Positions 11,340 to 23,300 of a stretch of 64,000 bases of DNA are shown piece after piece (the first letter of the stretch is position 1; each line of letters starts with the position of its first letter). Made by a program: the position numbers and the translations under genes. The notes under the pieces were generated by a model. The model saw nothing but the letters and a program-made list of their open reading frames with translations, was not told where the DNA came from and did no database searches. Source of the DNA: Thunnus maccoyii (Eukaryota > Chordata > Actinopteri > Scombriformes > Scombridae); NCBI RefSeq assembly GCF_910596095.1, contig NC_056537.1:3696574-3760573 (forward strand), read 5' to 3'.

Positions 11340-11583
11340 AAGGTAATTTTTTGAGAAAAGTTGCTGTAAAAAATCAAGCATTTGTGGCTGCAATAGTCAC
11401 AAAAAAAATGCCGCAAAAAATCCTGGAGGGACTGACTAATGTGAGGTACAAAAACGCAAAGCTATGTGAGCATAATCCAGACATTACATTTTCTACAAAT
11501 TATGTCTACCGAAACAAATTACTAGGACATTTTAAGTAGAAAGGGTTGGTTGTTCACATTTTTTTCTCTTCTTAAGATGAACC
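11340..11583. repeat. Duplicated flank of the PYRIN exon
   Basis: Strong similarity to 4480-4700, including GGGACTGACTAATG, CATAATCCAGACATTACATT and CAAATTA. It shows that the PYRIN exon and its 3' flank were copied together. Non-coding in both places. Confidence 0.75.
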
Positions 11584-11850
11584 TCAGCACATGAGATAAT
11601 TCACCAGATCCTTCCTGATCATTCTTGCTAGAATCCTCTTACTAACTTTCTTGGCCTTTATGTCGTAGGTCCGCGCCAAAACACTGACTACTTGTTTCCT
11701 GTCTGCTCCCTCCAAATCACTCCTTGCCATGGCTGAGACGTCTTCATCTTTTAGCAGAGCTCCATTCTGCAAATACCATTTGAACTCTTCTAACTCTTTA
11801 TTATCTAAATACTTCAGGACATTATGAAGATTTAGAGACAGAGCCATCAT
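11584..11850 (-). CDS. PYRIN-domain protein, third exon copy
   Basis: An open minus-strand frame encodes a full PYRIN domain from the MMALSLNLHNVLKYL start: LDNKELEEFKWYLQNGALL for helix 2, SAMARSDLEGADRKQVVSVL, and a last helix with RILARMIRKDLVNYL, then a stop at 11584. The frame is open upstream to 11910, but an acceptor-like TGGCAG at 11857-11862 and comparison with the sister copies favour the ATG at 11850 or 11847. The segment corresponding to the donor in the 4.7-kb copy seems lost, so this may be a PYRIN-only product of about 88 residues or a recent pseudogene. No promoter was found. It shares its 3' flank with the broken copy at 4.7 kb. Confidence 0.68.
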   Translation of the reverse strand: MMALSLNLHNVLKYLDNKELEEFKWYLQNGALLKDEDVSAMARSDLEGADRKQVVSVLARTYDIKAKKVSKRILARMIRKDLVNYLMC

Positions 11851-11910
11851 CCTCCACTGCCATTGATCTATAAATGAATGTAGGTGATTCTTACAGTATC
11901 TGCTGTCCAC

Positions 11911-12775
11911 AGCTGCTTTATACTGTATGAAAATCTTCTCCTTCAGTTTTTTAAATCCCTGCAGCGTCTGAAGGCAGCAGGTCTGGTATGTGAATAAATC
12001 TGCAGCCTCTGAGAAGTGCCGCGCCAGAGCACAGTGCCGTTACGCACAGCCGTACACTGTGTTTACTTTCATTAAATCACTTTTAACACCAATGCTTAAA
12101 ATTAAGCATCACAAGACTAAGACCCCTGAATAACTATTTCTATTGCACATTAAATGTACTTAAAATTATTTTCTTTAAGTTGACACATCATTACCAAATG
12201 GTAAACCCTGCTGATGGGCTGCTATAATGTTGAGTATAATTTTTGCTTTTATTCAAGTTTATAAATCATCATGTTGTACCCAAGTAAACCAAAGAATGCA
12301 TCCAAATAATTCTTGATCAATCTTGAAATGATCTCCCAAAGTGTTAAGATCTGATGTTATTACAATTAGTCAATGGACAAAAAATTAATCAGCCACTATT
12401 TTGATAATTGATTAATAATGTAAGTACATTTTCAACTAAATGGTGCCATTATTTTATGTTTCTGGCTTCCCAAATGTGAGCTTTTTTTTGCTTTTTGTTG
12501 TCTAGTAAATAAATTGAATATTTGGGGTTTTGGTGTGTTGGTATGACAAACAAGGCATCTGATGATACCATATCACCAAACTTTTTATCAAAAAACAAAA
12601 CAAAAAAAAAGTCACCTTTATTGAAAATAGTCATTAGTTGCCTACCTAAAGTTTATTCACTCTTCATTTGTATTTGGGCAGCCCAGTTAGTTTCATCCTG
12701 CTGGGAATGTAAACAATGAACCTGCAGTTTACTGTTTTCTTTGTGCAGGTGGCACTGAGAGAGAGAGAGAGAGAG
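11911..12775. other. Non-coding spacer
   Basis: No supported gene. A short fragment at 12365-12430 (AATTAATCAGCCACTATTTTG) is a remnant of the AGGGCTGCAAC hAT MITE family. Confidence 0.4.
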
Positions 12776-12776
12776 A

Positions 12777-12844
<68 letters not shown>
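12756..12844. repeat. (GA)n-(GT)n compound microsatellite
   Basis: A short GAGAGA tract is followed by about 32 perfect GT units. Open frames over it are repeat translations. Confidence 0.95.
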
Positions 12845-12846
<2 letters not shown>

Positions 12847-13369
12847 CAGAGATATGGTTTTGTTTTCAACGTGAGGTAACTTTGTTCCGTTATTTTTTTA
12901 TTACTGTTTGCATAATTATTGTTTGTCTTGCTGTTTGAATTGTAAAAGTGCATTTGTACTGAAACATGTTAGCTCAACGTCAACTGTTACTGAGTTGTGA
13001 AAACATTAGCCATAAATTAACTTGCAAACAGGCCAATTCATGCTGTAGTGGTTCAGAAATAGAAGTTTCATGACATTAAGATACTTGATAGCTGATGCTG
13101 AATGACGTTAGTTTGTCAAAGTTTTACGTTAAAAATGTAACTGTTAGCTTGCTAGCTAATATGCCCATGCCTTTCAAGAGCCACTAAGCTAGTGTAGTTT
13201 TTTTTAATTCATCATTGTAGGAATGCTTGATCTGGATAAAGAGCTTAGAATTGAGTAATTTAATATGGTATGTCTATTTGATTAAAAAATGTTTGATAAA
13301 TCCAGTTTTACAATCTCACATTGCTTTTGCTTTCAATGCAACTCTACATCACTAATCAAAATCTACCAT

Positions 13370-15135
13370 TCCTTCTTTGCTGAACTTGACAAATATACAC
13401 CTCAGCTACTCAATAAAAAGAGGAAGACTGAAAGTTTTGGTAAGAAGATGGAAGAAGTTTTGATGGCATATGAGGAACAGGTACAAATATTTTTAATGCA
13501 TTACATTGATGTTGAATGTGAACAGCGGACCCTAACATCCTTGTATGGATACCTTGTTTTTGTTTGTGCAACAGGATGAGAACATCAGTGCAGCTAGAAC
13601 AGCAGCCCTGGCCGGCCCACCGCTGTATTTAAAGGAGGATTCATCAGAGGTCTCAGAGGAAAGAAAAAACTCATTCCATTGCAACATAGATATTTATTAA
13701 CTAAGAAATAAAGTATTCTCTGTTGATATGTAACAATATTATCTCAAGTACTCAAAATGCCATGTAAAAAATGTTTTACAAAAGAAAAATTTTCCAAACA
13801 ATGTCAGGTATTTCATTATAGGCATAGTATTGTTGGCAATTATTCATAAATGTGCAATATTAATTTCAGCATAATTTTGGCCAGTACCAAAATTTTGGAA
13901 TTTCAAACTTTTAGACTATTCAAAAGCCTTTACATTCAACACAACTAGTCTGCCAGTCTTTTTCCCTGACTCCAGGGTGGTGCCCCGTTTTATTAATTAA
14001 TAATTTGATAATCATTAATTATTGCTGATAGCCAAACTTGTAGCCAAGGCCCAACAATTATACACACCAAAAATATTTACATGGACATCTGGCACGTGAG
14101 TCCTGTATTAGGGTTGGTTAAGATTTTTTCAAGGCTATCCTTTAAGTGAGGTTCAGGTTACACACATTTTTAAAATGTGCTTAAAAAACAGGTCTCATCA
14201 TGTATGTAAATACTAATTTAACACATAATCTGCTCCCAAATTTGGAACACAAATTAAAAGTTTATAAAATAACTGAATATCATAGACTTCCTACTCATCT
14301 CTCTTTCAGTTTCTGTCCATGTAGTTTATTTGATAGTCATTGTGTATTTTGTTTGTGCTCTTCTAAACTAAAACAGCTTCTACAATAAGTCCAGATCCTC
14401 ACAAATATCAAATGGGGTTTGAAATGATCAAGTGGATGATTATGTCCTGAGGCAGTTAAAAAAGAGAAACCTAATCTGTAAATTTATCACTTCAGTTGTC
14501 TGAGCTAAACATTGGTAACAAGACAGGACAAACTAGAACTCCCTAATCATTATATGGAAGTACAAATTTAGGGTAATAATTTTAATAAATAATCTTGTAC
14601 TCTTATCTTGGCATAAGATAAGAGATAAGATAATACTAATGGAATAATAATGGAATTATGGCCCAGCAGTTCTTTGCTTAAGCTTACACATTGCTTTGAC
14701 TTGCATGTAAAAATCTGCAATGGTATTATGTTTTCTTTTTCATCAGTAGCCTTTTTATAAACTTGATGATTTGTAGAATAACAATCACATACATTGAACA
14801 TGTATTCCCTTTTCAGGATGATTTGGAGGCAACCTAGGAGGGAGCAGTGGCTCTGGTGGCAGTGGTCAGTGAAGAGGAGGTGCCAGCAGGAGTCCCTTCG
14901 AAACTCACCACGTGTCAGTCGTCCTTGAGGATCAGGTTGTAATGTCTCACAGATCTTGAACAGATTCACTGGTGATTTTGTTGGACTGATCTATGCTCTC
15001 CATATGAGAGCTATCCTGAGAAGCTAAGTGGCCTCTTTGAGTTCATCCATGTTGTCCTTCTCTAATCCTCATGATGGGAGAAAGCAGCTCAAACCCAAGT
15101 TACAGGCCCTGAGAAATGAGCTTGAATTAAGTTGT
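13370..15135 (+). pseudogene. Decayed multi-exon gene of a teleost-expanded family
   Basis: Several plus-strand blocks read like exons of one family. The first, at about 13380-13481, is FAELDKYTPQLLNKKRKTES to AYEEQ, followed by a GTAC donor. The second, after CAACAG at 13575, is SAARTAALAGPPLYLKED. The third, after an AG at 14816-14817, reads in shifted frames as VALVAVVSEEEVPAGVP, then a block resembling VVLEDQVVM, then YPEKLSGLFEFI. The last, at 15072-15120, is DGRKQLKPKLQALRNEL. Stops and frame changes lie between and within the blocks. I recall this order (a PLYLRED-like piece, VVLEDQVV, LLFGLIYALH-like, YPKKL) from uncharacterised fish proteins often labelled SAM-domain-like. Function is unknown, and the match is from memory rather than a search. 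Confidence 0.5.
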
Positions 15136-15139
15136 CAGC

Positions 15140-17200
15140 AGGTTTTGTTGTTGAAAGTCAGCAATGTCTAAAAATTATTGTTTGGCTTGCATTCCAAAAA
15201 CTGTTTTAGTTCTGATTTTTGTGTGTTAAAACAGGTACTGTGCAAGTAAAGTGATTTAATAGTTTTTACTACAATGCATGTTTGCATTGTTTCTGTGGCG
15301 TCTTCACACTTTCTGCATTACCACATGAAAAAAGCATTTATTTGTACATTGTGCATTTGTACATGTACATTAACATTTATACATTTATAATTATATTTTG
15401 TTTTGTTTATTTTTTATGTGTCTTTATTTTCATAGTTTTCACAACATAAAAATGTCGGGAAAACTGAGATTTTATTAATTAGCTTCATGGTATAAAATTA
15501 TGGACATTGTTACTCCAGTGCACAAGGTATCAAAATATCAAATTGAACAAAATTTTCTGAGTCAGGTTAAGGAGTGAAAACTGTCTTATGCACAATCATT
15601 GTTTTATGTCAATTTGATTGACTTACATCAGAAGCTGCAAATACTGTTAATGTGAGGGTGAAGTCTACTGAACTTTTAAGTTTCAACTTTGAAGGGGTGT
15701 TTTTTCTAAAAAACTTCATTAATAGGTTGAAGAGAAAAAAGTAAGTGGAGAGGAGTAAACTACATTTCAAGAACTGTGAACATTGAAATGTTTTAAATTG
15801 AAATGTTATGTGTTCAGTTATGAGTGTTCAGCACTCAACTAAATAAATTGTTTAAGTTGTGTCAGACGTGTGTTTATATTGTGTTAATGCAACTTAAAAG
15901 GTTTAAGGCAATTGGTTACCTCAAATTAACTGAGTAGCTACAAAGTTGTCACAACTAGAATATAATAATTTACTTTAGTGGAAGATAACTGAGTAAAGGA
16001 AACTTAGGTGGTAACATTTGTGTAAAGAAGATCCCTTTAAGTTAGTCTCACTAAATTCAGATAAATTCTATTAAAATACTTCTTTGTTTTAGGTTCAATG
16101 AACTCAGTGAAATTGGTACTATTACCTTTATTTACCAAAGTTATCTTAACAATAAATACTTTAGTTACTTGTATGCAAATGAAATAATTTTTCATGTTTA
16201 AATTGTTTGAGTTAATAAACTTAAATGGTTCAAAGTAATTGGTTTCCTCAAACAGTTTGAGTTGAACTAACTCACCGGGTTTTACTGTGTAAACACAATC
16301 CGATAACAGTTGGCAACATTGCTTAATTTATGACAAATTTATATCAAAATTCTTAGTTACTGACCTTTGACTAGACTCCACAGCAAGTTGGAAGATTGCC
16401 CCACCTGAGTCTATGGCATCACGTGTGTTGCTTTCCTAGCTTAGTGACGGATATAGTACCTGTAAAGACGATGTCCTGCCCAGGCACATGCACAGATAGA
16501 CCCCACGTGGTGCTCGAGCACCTGCCTTTTTGACCTCTGACTAGATAAGTGGCCTTTTACAGGTGATTTTTTTCTACTTCTTTTTCTAATTTTGTATTTT
16601 AGTTTTTAAATTTGGCCCATGGCATCGAGTACCAATTAAAAGCGTATTTTAATGCCTGGCAACTGCATTTCAGTTCTAATTCAGCAAGACCTCATGAGCC
16701 CCTGCCCCTCCCTTTTCAACTTCCACTGTCAGAGCCATCGCACGTCTCCCTGACCTGCCTTCATTGGTGACAGCCAGGTAAGCCAGTGTTGGCCTCAAAG
16801 AAGAAGTTGTAAAGTTTGTTTACTGTATCATAAATAATGATATGTGCAAAACTTGGCAGGAATAGTGAGACTTAATTGACACATGAAGACATCTTTACAG
16901 TATTCAAAAATATGATTGCGTTAGTGGGGGAGGGGGCAGGAGCCCAAGGGAAGAGATGCAGGTTTAAATCAAACACTCCATAGAACGGGCTGGCCCTGCT
17001 GGATTATGTATACACTCTAATTAACCTGAAACTGTCAAGCACGTACTGATAGATTGCAACAGGTATGATGAAGAAAGAAGGGAATTAATATCAGTACTAA
17101 ATGGTGAAAAACACAATATTACTTTGGGGAATATGCTAGGAAGTAAGCAATCTTCTAATTAATTACTTAAGAGTAACAGGAATAATAGTGAGAATGTGTT
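15140..17200. other. Spacer with a MITE-like repeat
   Basis: AT-rich, no supported gene. The segment 15800-16290 contains repeated AAGT/GAGTTA motifs and ends in GGGTTTTACTGTGTA, a terminus typical of a common teleost non-autonomous DNA element. The left end was not fixed. 16370-16800 is unremarkable. Confidence 0.4.
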
Positions 17201-17209
17201 TTTTCCGCC

Positions 17210-17364
17210 AATATAATGTTTCACAGTCAAGTCCAGTAGGTGGCGGTAAAGCGCCTATAAGCTTGTTTGTCAACCGCCATTAAAACTCAAAGAAGAAGAA
17301 GACGGAGAAGACGAAGAAGACGAAGACGAAGAAGAAGAAGAAGTTTGTTTACCGCCAGTTCAAA
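17210..17364 (+). promoter_or_regulatory. 5' region of the Harbinger-derived gene
   Basis: Contains a dispersed-repeat motif (GTAGGTGGCGGTAAAGCGCC and its inverted CAACCGCCATT). A purine-rich GAA/GAC run follows from about 17290 to 17343, ending 21 bases before the ATG. The run is probably 5' untranslated sequence. A similar GGCGGTAATGC-type repeat ending in AAGAAG is common in teleost genomes. A core promoter is not obvious. Confidence 0.4.
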
Positions 17365-20300
17365 ATGGAGCCGAACTCGGAGGATAACCCATCCCTGACT
17401 GCTGCGTTACTTTGCTCCATTTTAAGCCTGAATGTGCCTCCAGCGTTTGGTAACCAGATGTTCGAGCTGTATCAGCTCCAGACGGCGCTCCTGAGGCGGA
17501 GGAGGGTGCGGGAGATGATGGAGAGGGACCGGCGGCGGCGGCAGTATCTGCGGAGGAGGAGAGCCTTCCTGCTGTCCTCCATCGCCGGTATTCTGAGTCT
17601 CATCACCTCCACCAATAGACCCATCTGGGTCCGGAACCGAAGCCCCGGACAGAACTTCTGGTCAACGGCGGAATTGTTTGACGATGAAGAGTGGAAAGCG
17701 CAGTTTCGCGTGTCCCGGGCGACCTTCGACTACCTGGTCGAACTGATCGGCCCGATTATTAAACGCCGCAGGACGAACTACCGCGTTCCCATCGAGCCGC
17801 GCCGCAGACTGGCCATCACCCTGTGGTGGTACGCCCGGGCCGAGGAGTACCGCTCCATCGCCAACATGTTCGGCGTGGGAATAGCGACAGTGTGTATAAT
17901 TGTGCGTCAGGTCACTTCGGCCATAGTGGACCGTCTGTATCACCGCTTCGTGTCGCTTCCGAGCGGACAGCGGCTGGACGACACCATGAGAGCCTTCCAG
18001 CAGCGCTGCTACCCGCTGTGTGCCGGGGCCATAGGCGGGACTCACATCCCCATCGCTCCTCCGAGGGACAACCCGGACCACTACATCAACAAGAGAGGCT
18101 GGCACTCCGTCATCCTGCAGGCTGTGGTCGACCACAACGTTTGGTAAGAAGACTTAAGACTTTTTTTGTCAACACAACCGTATACAAGAGCGCAGGAGAG
18201 GAGAACATTTAGTTTCTCTGGGGCCCATGGTGCCATATTTCACATTTAAAAGATACGTTCACAATTTTTCAAGTGTGTCTTAAAACAACAGTCAGGTTGT
18301 AAAGAGGGTTTCCTCGCTGTAATCATTCCTCCTGTTTATACTGGCTATTAAAAGATCCCCTGCAAATGCATTTTCAGTGTAAGTGATGGGGGCCACACAG
18401 TTATTTAGTGCAAAAATGCATTTAAAAGTTGATGTGAAGCTTATACGAGGCTTCAGCAGTCCGAGTTAGTCATATCAAGTGGATATCTGACACATTTACA
18501 GTCTTTTTAGCATCAAATTCCCTCTTTGTGTTTCCTCGGACAGTGTTTCCCTGTTGAGCTGCGGTGGAAGTATAGTAACAAAAAGAGGGACGTTAGCACT
18601 AAAAAGACTGTAATGTTGAAAGATATCTACTTGATTTGACTCATTTGGACGCTGAAGTTTCATATTAGCTTCAGAAAAACTTTTGAATAGATGAATGCAC
18701 AGAAGGAGGACTGTGGATTTTGTCCCCCATCACTTACATTGTAAGTGCATTATGAAGGGATCTTCTAATGGTCAGTATGAACAGGAGGAATGACAACAGC
18801 AAGAGAAACATGTGTCATTGTTCATTTGGGCTCCTGACTGTTGTTTTGTGACAGACTTGAAAAAGTGTGAACCCGGCCTTTAAAGGTGCTGTAGGCAACT
18901 TTTATATTTAAAAAAATCTCTTTTTGTTAAATCTGCTGAAATTCTCTTCATATCCTGACAGATATCTATGAGCCAAGTATTCTGTGAAAAAAAATGAGGT
19001 TCCCATTTGCAAAAATCTACCAGAATGAAAAGAACCAATCACAGCCAGGTGGAGTGGCTAATCAATGTCAATCACTCGCTCCTCATAGCATCGTTAATTT
19101 AGCATTTAGCAAGATTCAGTTACAAACCTTTATGGCATATTTCAGTAATACAAAACGTACATTCGTGTTGGAACAGTACTAAAGACAAAAATATGACAGT
19201 AACATGTTAGCAATAGTACCCCTGATTTATATAATGTGTGTCAGGAACCTGCTGTGACGATATTGTTTTGAGATTTGTAATGACATCTTTATTTATAACT
19301 CAATATTTGTAGCTGATGGCCGTACGGACAGTCCAGGGTTCTGTGCTCAATACTGTACTTACAGCGCCAGGGGAAATGAGACAACAGACATCCGATCCGT
19401 TGTCACTATCGACAAGAGAGAGATGCAGAGGAGCTCTGTTGTCGTGGAGAAGGAAGGGTTCATGAGGAGTTTTCAGAAGCTCTGCAAGGGGACGACACTG
19501 TCTGAAGTGTGCACGGACGCACAGTTACAGATATCAGCTCTCTTCAGTAAGTTCATGTTATTTGGCATTACTCTGTGGCCTTAGTGCTTATTCTGCACAG
19601 CACTCCTACAGTCCTTATTTATGCTTGCATTAGTAAATATTAGCATTTACAAGCTTTTGCATTTAATTTGATTATTTAAATTCTGTATGAATATGTTTTT
19701 ATGTTGTGTTTCTGTGCAGATCCGGACAGCTTGATATGAGACATGGATCCAAAAACCCTTGGCAAAAAGATACACGCAGCAAGTGTGGTGATTGGAATGA
19801 AATTTTAAAAAGTCAAGCAAAGACAACACCTACGTTTACTGAAAACAAGGACTTCTCCTGAATAGTTATGTTCTATGTTTAGGCTGGTCAGTGAAGGGGT
19901 TGTGCTTTCCTCCTGAGGTGGAATAAAGACAACTGCAACAATTTCTGGTATTGCTGCAAGATGACGTAAACTACAATGACTTCTTTGTGAGTATTAGAGT
20001 TTAATATTGTGTGTTTGTGAAGTATTACAGACCTAACTATATATACTAGGTTTGCCGATTGTATTTCTGGGCCATCATATTTTTTGCAAGAAGGTTTTGC
20101 TTGTATTGGGAGGTAGGGGTTTCATTATTTAACAATCTTCATATATGGAATATCTATATATTTTATCGTTATTTAACAATTCTTCCCCATACAAAGTCAG
20201 ACATGCACAGATAAGTGTCTAGTTGTTGCTTGTACAAAACAGAGACTTCAATCATGGTGTGCTCTAATGTTTATTCCATGACTCGCTTGAGAAATCGAAC

Positions 20301-23300
20301 ATTTTTGTATTGAGGAACATTAAATCATGTATAGAAAAAATATTATGTGTGGATTTTCTTTATACAGTTTTTAACAAGTTGGAAAAATTCATGTTTGTGA
20401 TGTTCTGCTTTAGGACATGTGGATTGACCTCCTGTATTATGTTACAGGAGAGCACGAATGGTCCCTTGGAGGAGGATGAAGACAGGAAGTGGATCGAGAA
20501 GGGTTCAGTGGCTCATTTAGCTCTGTCAAATGAAATTGACCTCAATGAGCGCTGGCTGAAGGAGGTCCGCAAGTAGCTTCACTGTGGTTTGTGTCCACTG
20601 TTTATTCTTCCTGTTGTCAGACTTTCTTATTTGCCCTTTCTTTGTATAGAGCTGCTGTACTTAAAATACTGCTTGTTATCCTGACTTTTCAGGTCAACTG
20701 CTGAGCTGGAGTCATTCCATAACCACATCCTCATGTATGCCAGCCAACGCATTTCCTTCAGCCCTCCAGTCTGTGAAGACTAGACCACAACCATCATGTC
20801 CACAGATCAGCCAAGAGAAGACCTGATGGCTCCGTAGAGTAAGTTTAAGTAAAACAATATATATATTTTAACATTGCAATTATGTGGTGATGAATACAGA
20901 TCAAACTTATCAGATTTCTAATTGTTCTATTCTTTCCAAAGGTTTGTCAAATGAAGACCATGTGAAGTGTCTACTATCAGCAACAATTCATATTTCTCAT
21001 TTGCCACCTGTTGGTTATTTATTTGTATTGTTATTTAACATTCTTTGTATGTATTACCTGTTCACAGGAAAAATAAATTCTTTCAACACATGTAAATTGT
21101 CATCATTCATGTAATCTTATGTTCTTAAAGAAAGGATGTTGATATGTTCATACCATTATTCAAAACGATCTTTATACTAGTATAAATTTGTCAAACTGTA
21201 AAGGTTTTTGTTTTCCCAAATTCAATTAGAAACAATCTACTGTAGTAAACACACTTTTTTTGTCTAATCAATATAAGGAGGAGGAGATAATATAAAGTAA
21301 GAAAAATAAATAACATTAGAATAAACAATATAACATAAATAAATAAGGTTTTGGAGGAATATAGTTATAAAAAAACAAACCTATTTACATTACTACAGTA
21401 TAATACTTGTGCAATAATCAACTATTTACAATTGCAAAGGGATAAGTTACACTCTCCTTGGTATGAAACCCCTTTACTGTCCATGAGGATTTAGATAACG
21501 ACTACCAGACACAGCAGCTTGGTATGACGACTCTGTGACCAGGACCCAGAGTCCCATACTGTCATGCAACAAACTGTCTGGTGTCCTGCCCTGCATCCAG
21601 AAGGTCCGCTACTGCTCGGATGTTATTCCACATCCTCCTGGCAAGGCGTAAGACTCCCACCTGCAAGATGTAGGCCTGCATGTGAGGCAGCGTTGAGATT
21701 CACTTGTCAGGCTGTTGGTTGCGGCACTTTCTCACCATGAATGTCGGTATTTCTCTGCATCTTTGGCACACACACACACGCTGAGAGGGTTGCCTCGAGA
21801 CAGGAGGTACAGCACCAACAGGGGTGTCACCTGGCTGATGACCTTGAATATCAGGATGGGGTCACGTGTCAGACATTGCTCCCCAACATCTGGCGCATCT
21901 GCTGCAAATTCAGATGTTGAATTTGCTCCTAGTAATAAAAAAAATATTACATGAAAATGAATTCTTTGCTGAGACTGATGATATCCACAATTGTAAAAAA
22001 AAAAAAAAAAAAAAAACAGTAAATGTGACATTAGATGTAGTGGGTATTGTTTGGAAATGTACAAATACCGTAAATCAGAATCATCTGTATTGGTATGTTT
22101 ACATATACAAGGAATTTGACTCTAGTGGCTCTCAATGTATTTACACAGAAGAACAAAAAAATCTTCAGGAATATACACAAGGAATGACTATATACAGATG
22201 GAACTGTAAAAAAAAGAGTCTGTATCATGGTTAAAAAGAAAATCTAAGGGATCTATATCAATCAGTGTTTCTAGTTTTAGTATTAGTATCTTTACAATGT
22301 GGTATTTTTACTTTTACATCAATAAAAATCTCAAAACTTCTACTTTTTACAGTTTCACTGATGTGTACGCTGGCTGGCCTGGAAGTACCTGCAGTGCCAC
22401 AGTGCTGTCCAGCTCTGACTTGTACCTGAAAGCAGAGGACCGCCCAGATGGTTACCTGTTCCCCAGAGAGGTGAGTGTACAGGGCCTTAAAAGTCCCCTC
22501 CTGGTGTGGATATACATTAAAAATATCTATAGGGGTAGGCGATATCAAAATGGAACATTTTCTGGAAATTCAGTTGAACACTTTATAGATGGTGATGATA
22601 ATAATAACAATATAAAAACAAAGAATAAAGGTGCTAAACGAACAACAGAATAAAACTAGCATCAAGTAAAGGGAAAACAATGTGATAAAAGTACATTTTA
22701 AGCTTTGATTTAAAAGAAGCCACTGACTCGGCCTGCCTTATTTCCTTGGCAGGATGTTCTAGAGCCTCAGGGCTCTTATTTCAAAACTTTGTCTCCTTTA
22801 GTCTTCGGCCAAGAGTCTGGAACAGATAGAAGGCCCCCGCCGAGGATCTCAAAGTGTGAGCAGGGTCATACAGGAATAAAAAGATTTTTGTGCCTTGAAA
22901 GTAATTAAAGGAACCTTGAAATCAGTTCAGTGGAAGCCAGTGTAAAACCGGGATGATGTGTTCAAACCTGTTTCCTCTGGTTAAAAGCCTGGCAGCTGAG
23001 TTCTGTACTGTCTGTAGCCAGTCTACGGTTTTTCTATTTAGGCATGTAAAAAAGTCTGTTGCAGTAATCCAGAAGTGATGAGATAAAAGTATGTAAAATC
23101 TGTATTTTTAAAACTTGAAATAGGTCACACTCTGGCAATGTTCCTTAGTTGATAAAAGCATGTTTGTACAAGTTTTGTTATGTGCTGCTCAAAGTTAAAG
23201 TTAAAAGTTTCTTTGTCTTTTGTTTTTAGTTGAGTTCAATTGAAGGAAATTCAATTGAATTCAGATAAAACAACCAAATGAAAATGTTTTTGTCTAATCC

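Noticed and set aside
12729-12953. Open frame with Thr-His repeats.
   Set aside because: Translation of the (GT)n microsatellite.
17662-18212. Two long open frames overlapping Harbinger exon 1 (antisense and +1).
   Set aside because: Shadows caused by the GC-rich real exon. The plus frame from 17365 alone carries the transposase motifs.
22297-22653. 118-codon open frame running through Harbinger exon 2.
   Set aside because: Only 22353-22470 is exon. The rest is intron on both sides of consensus AG and GT sites.
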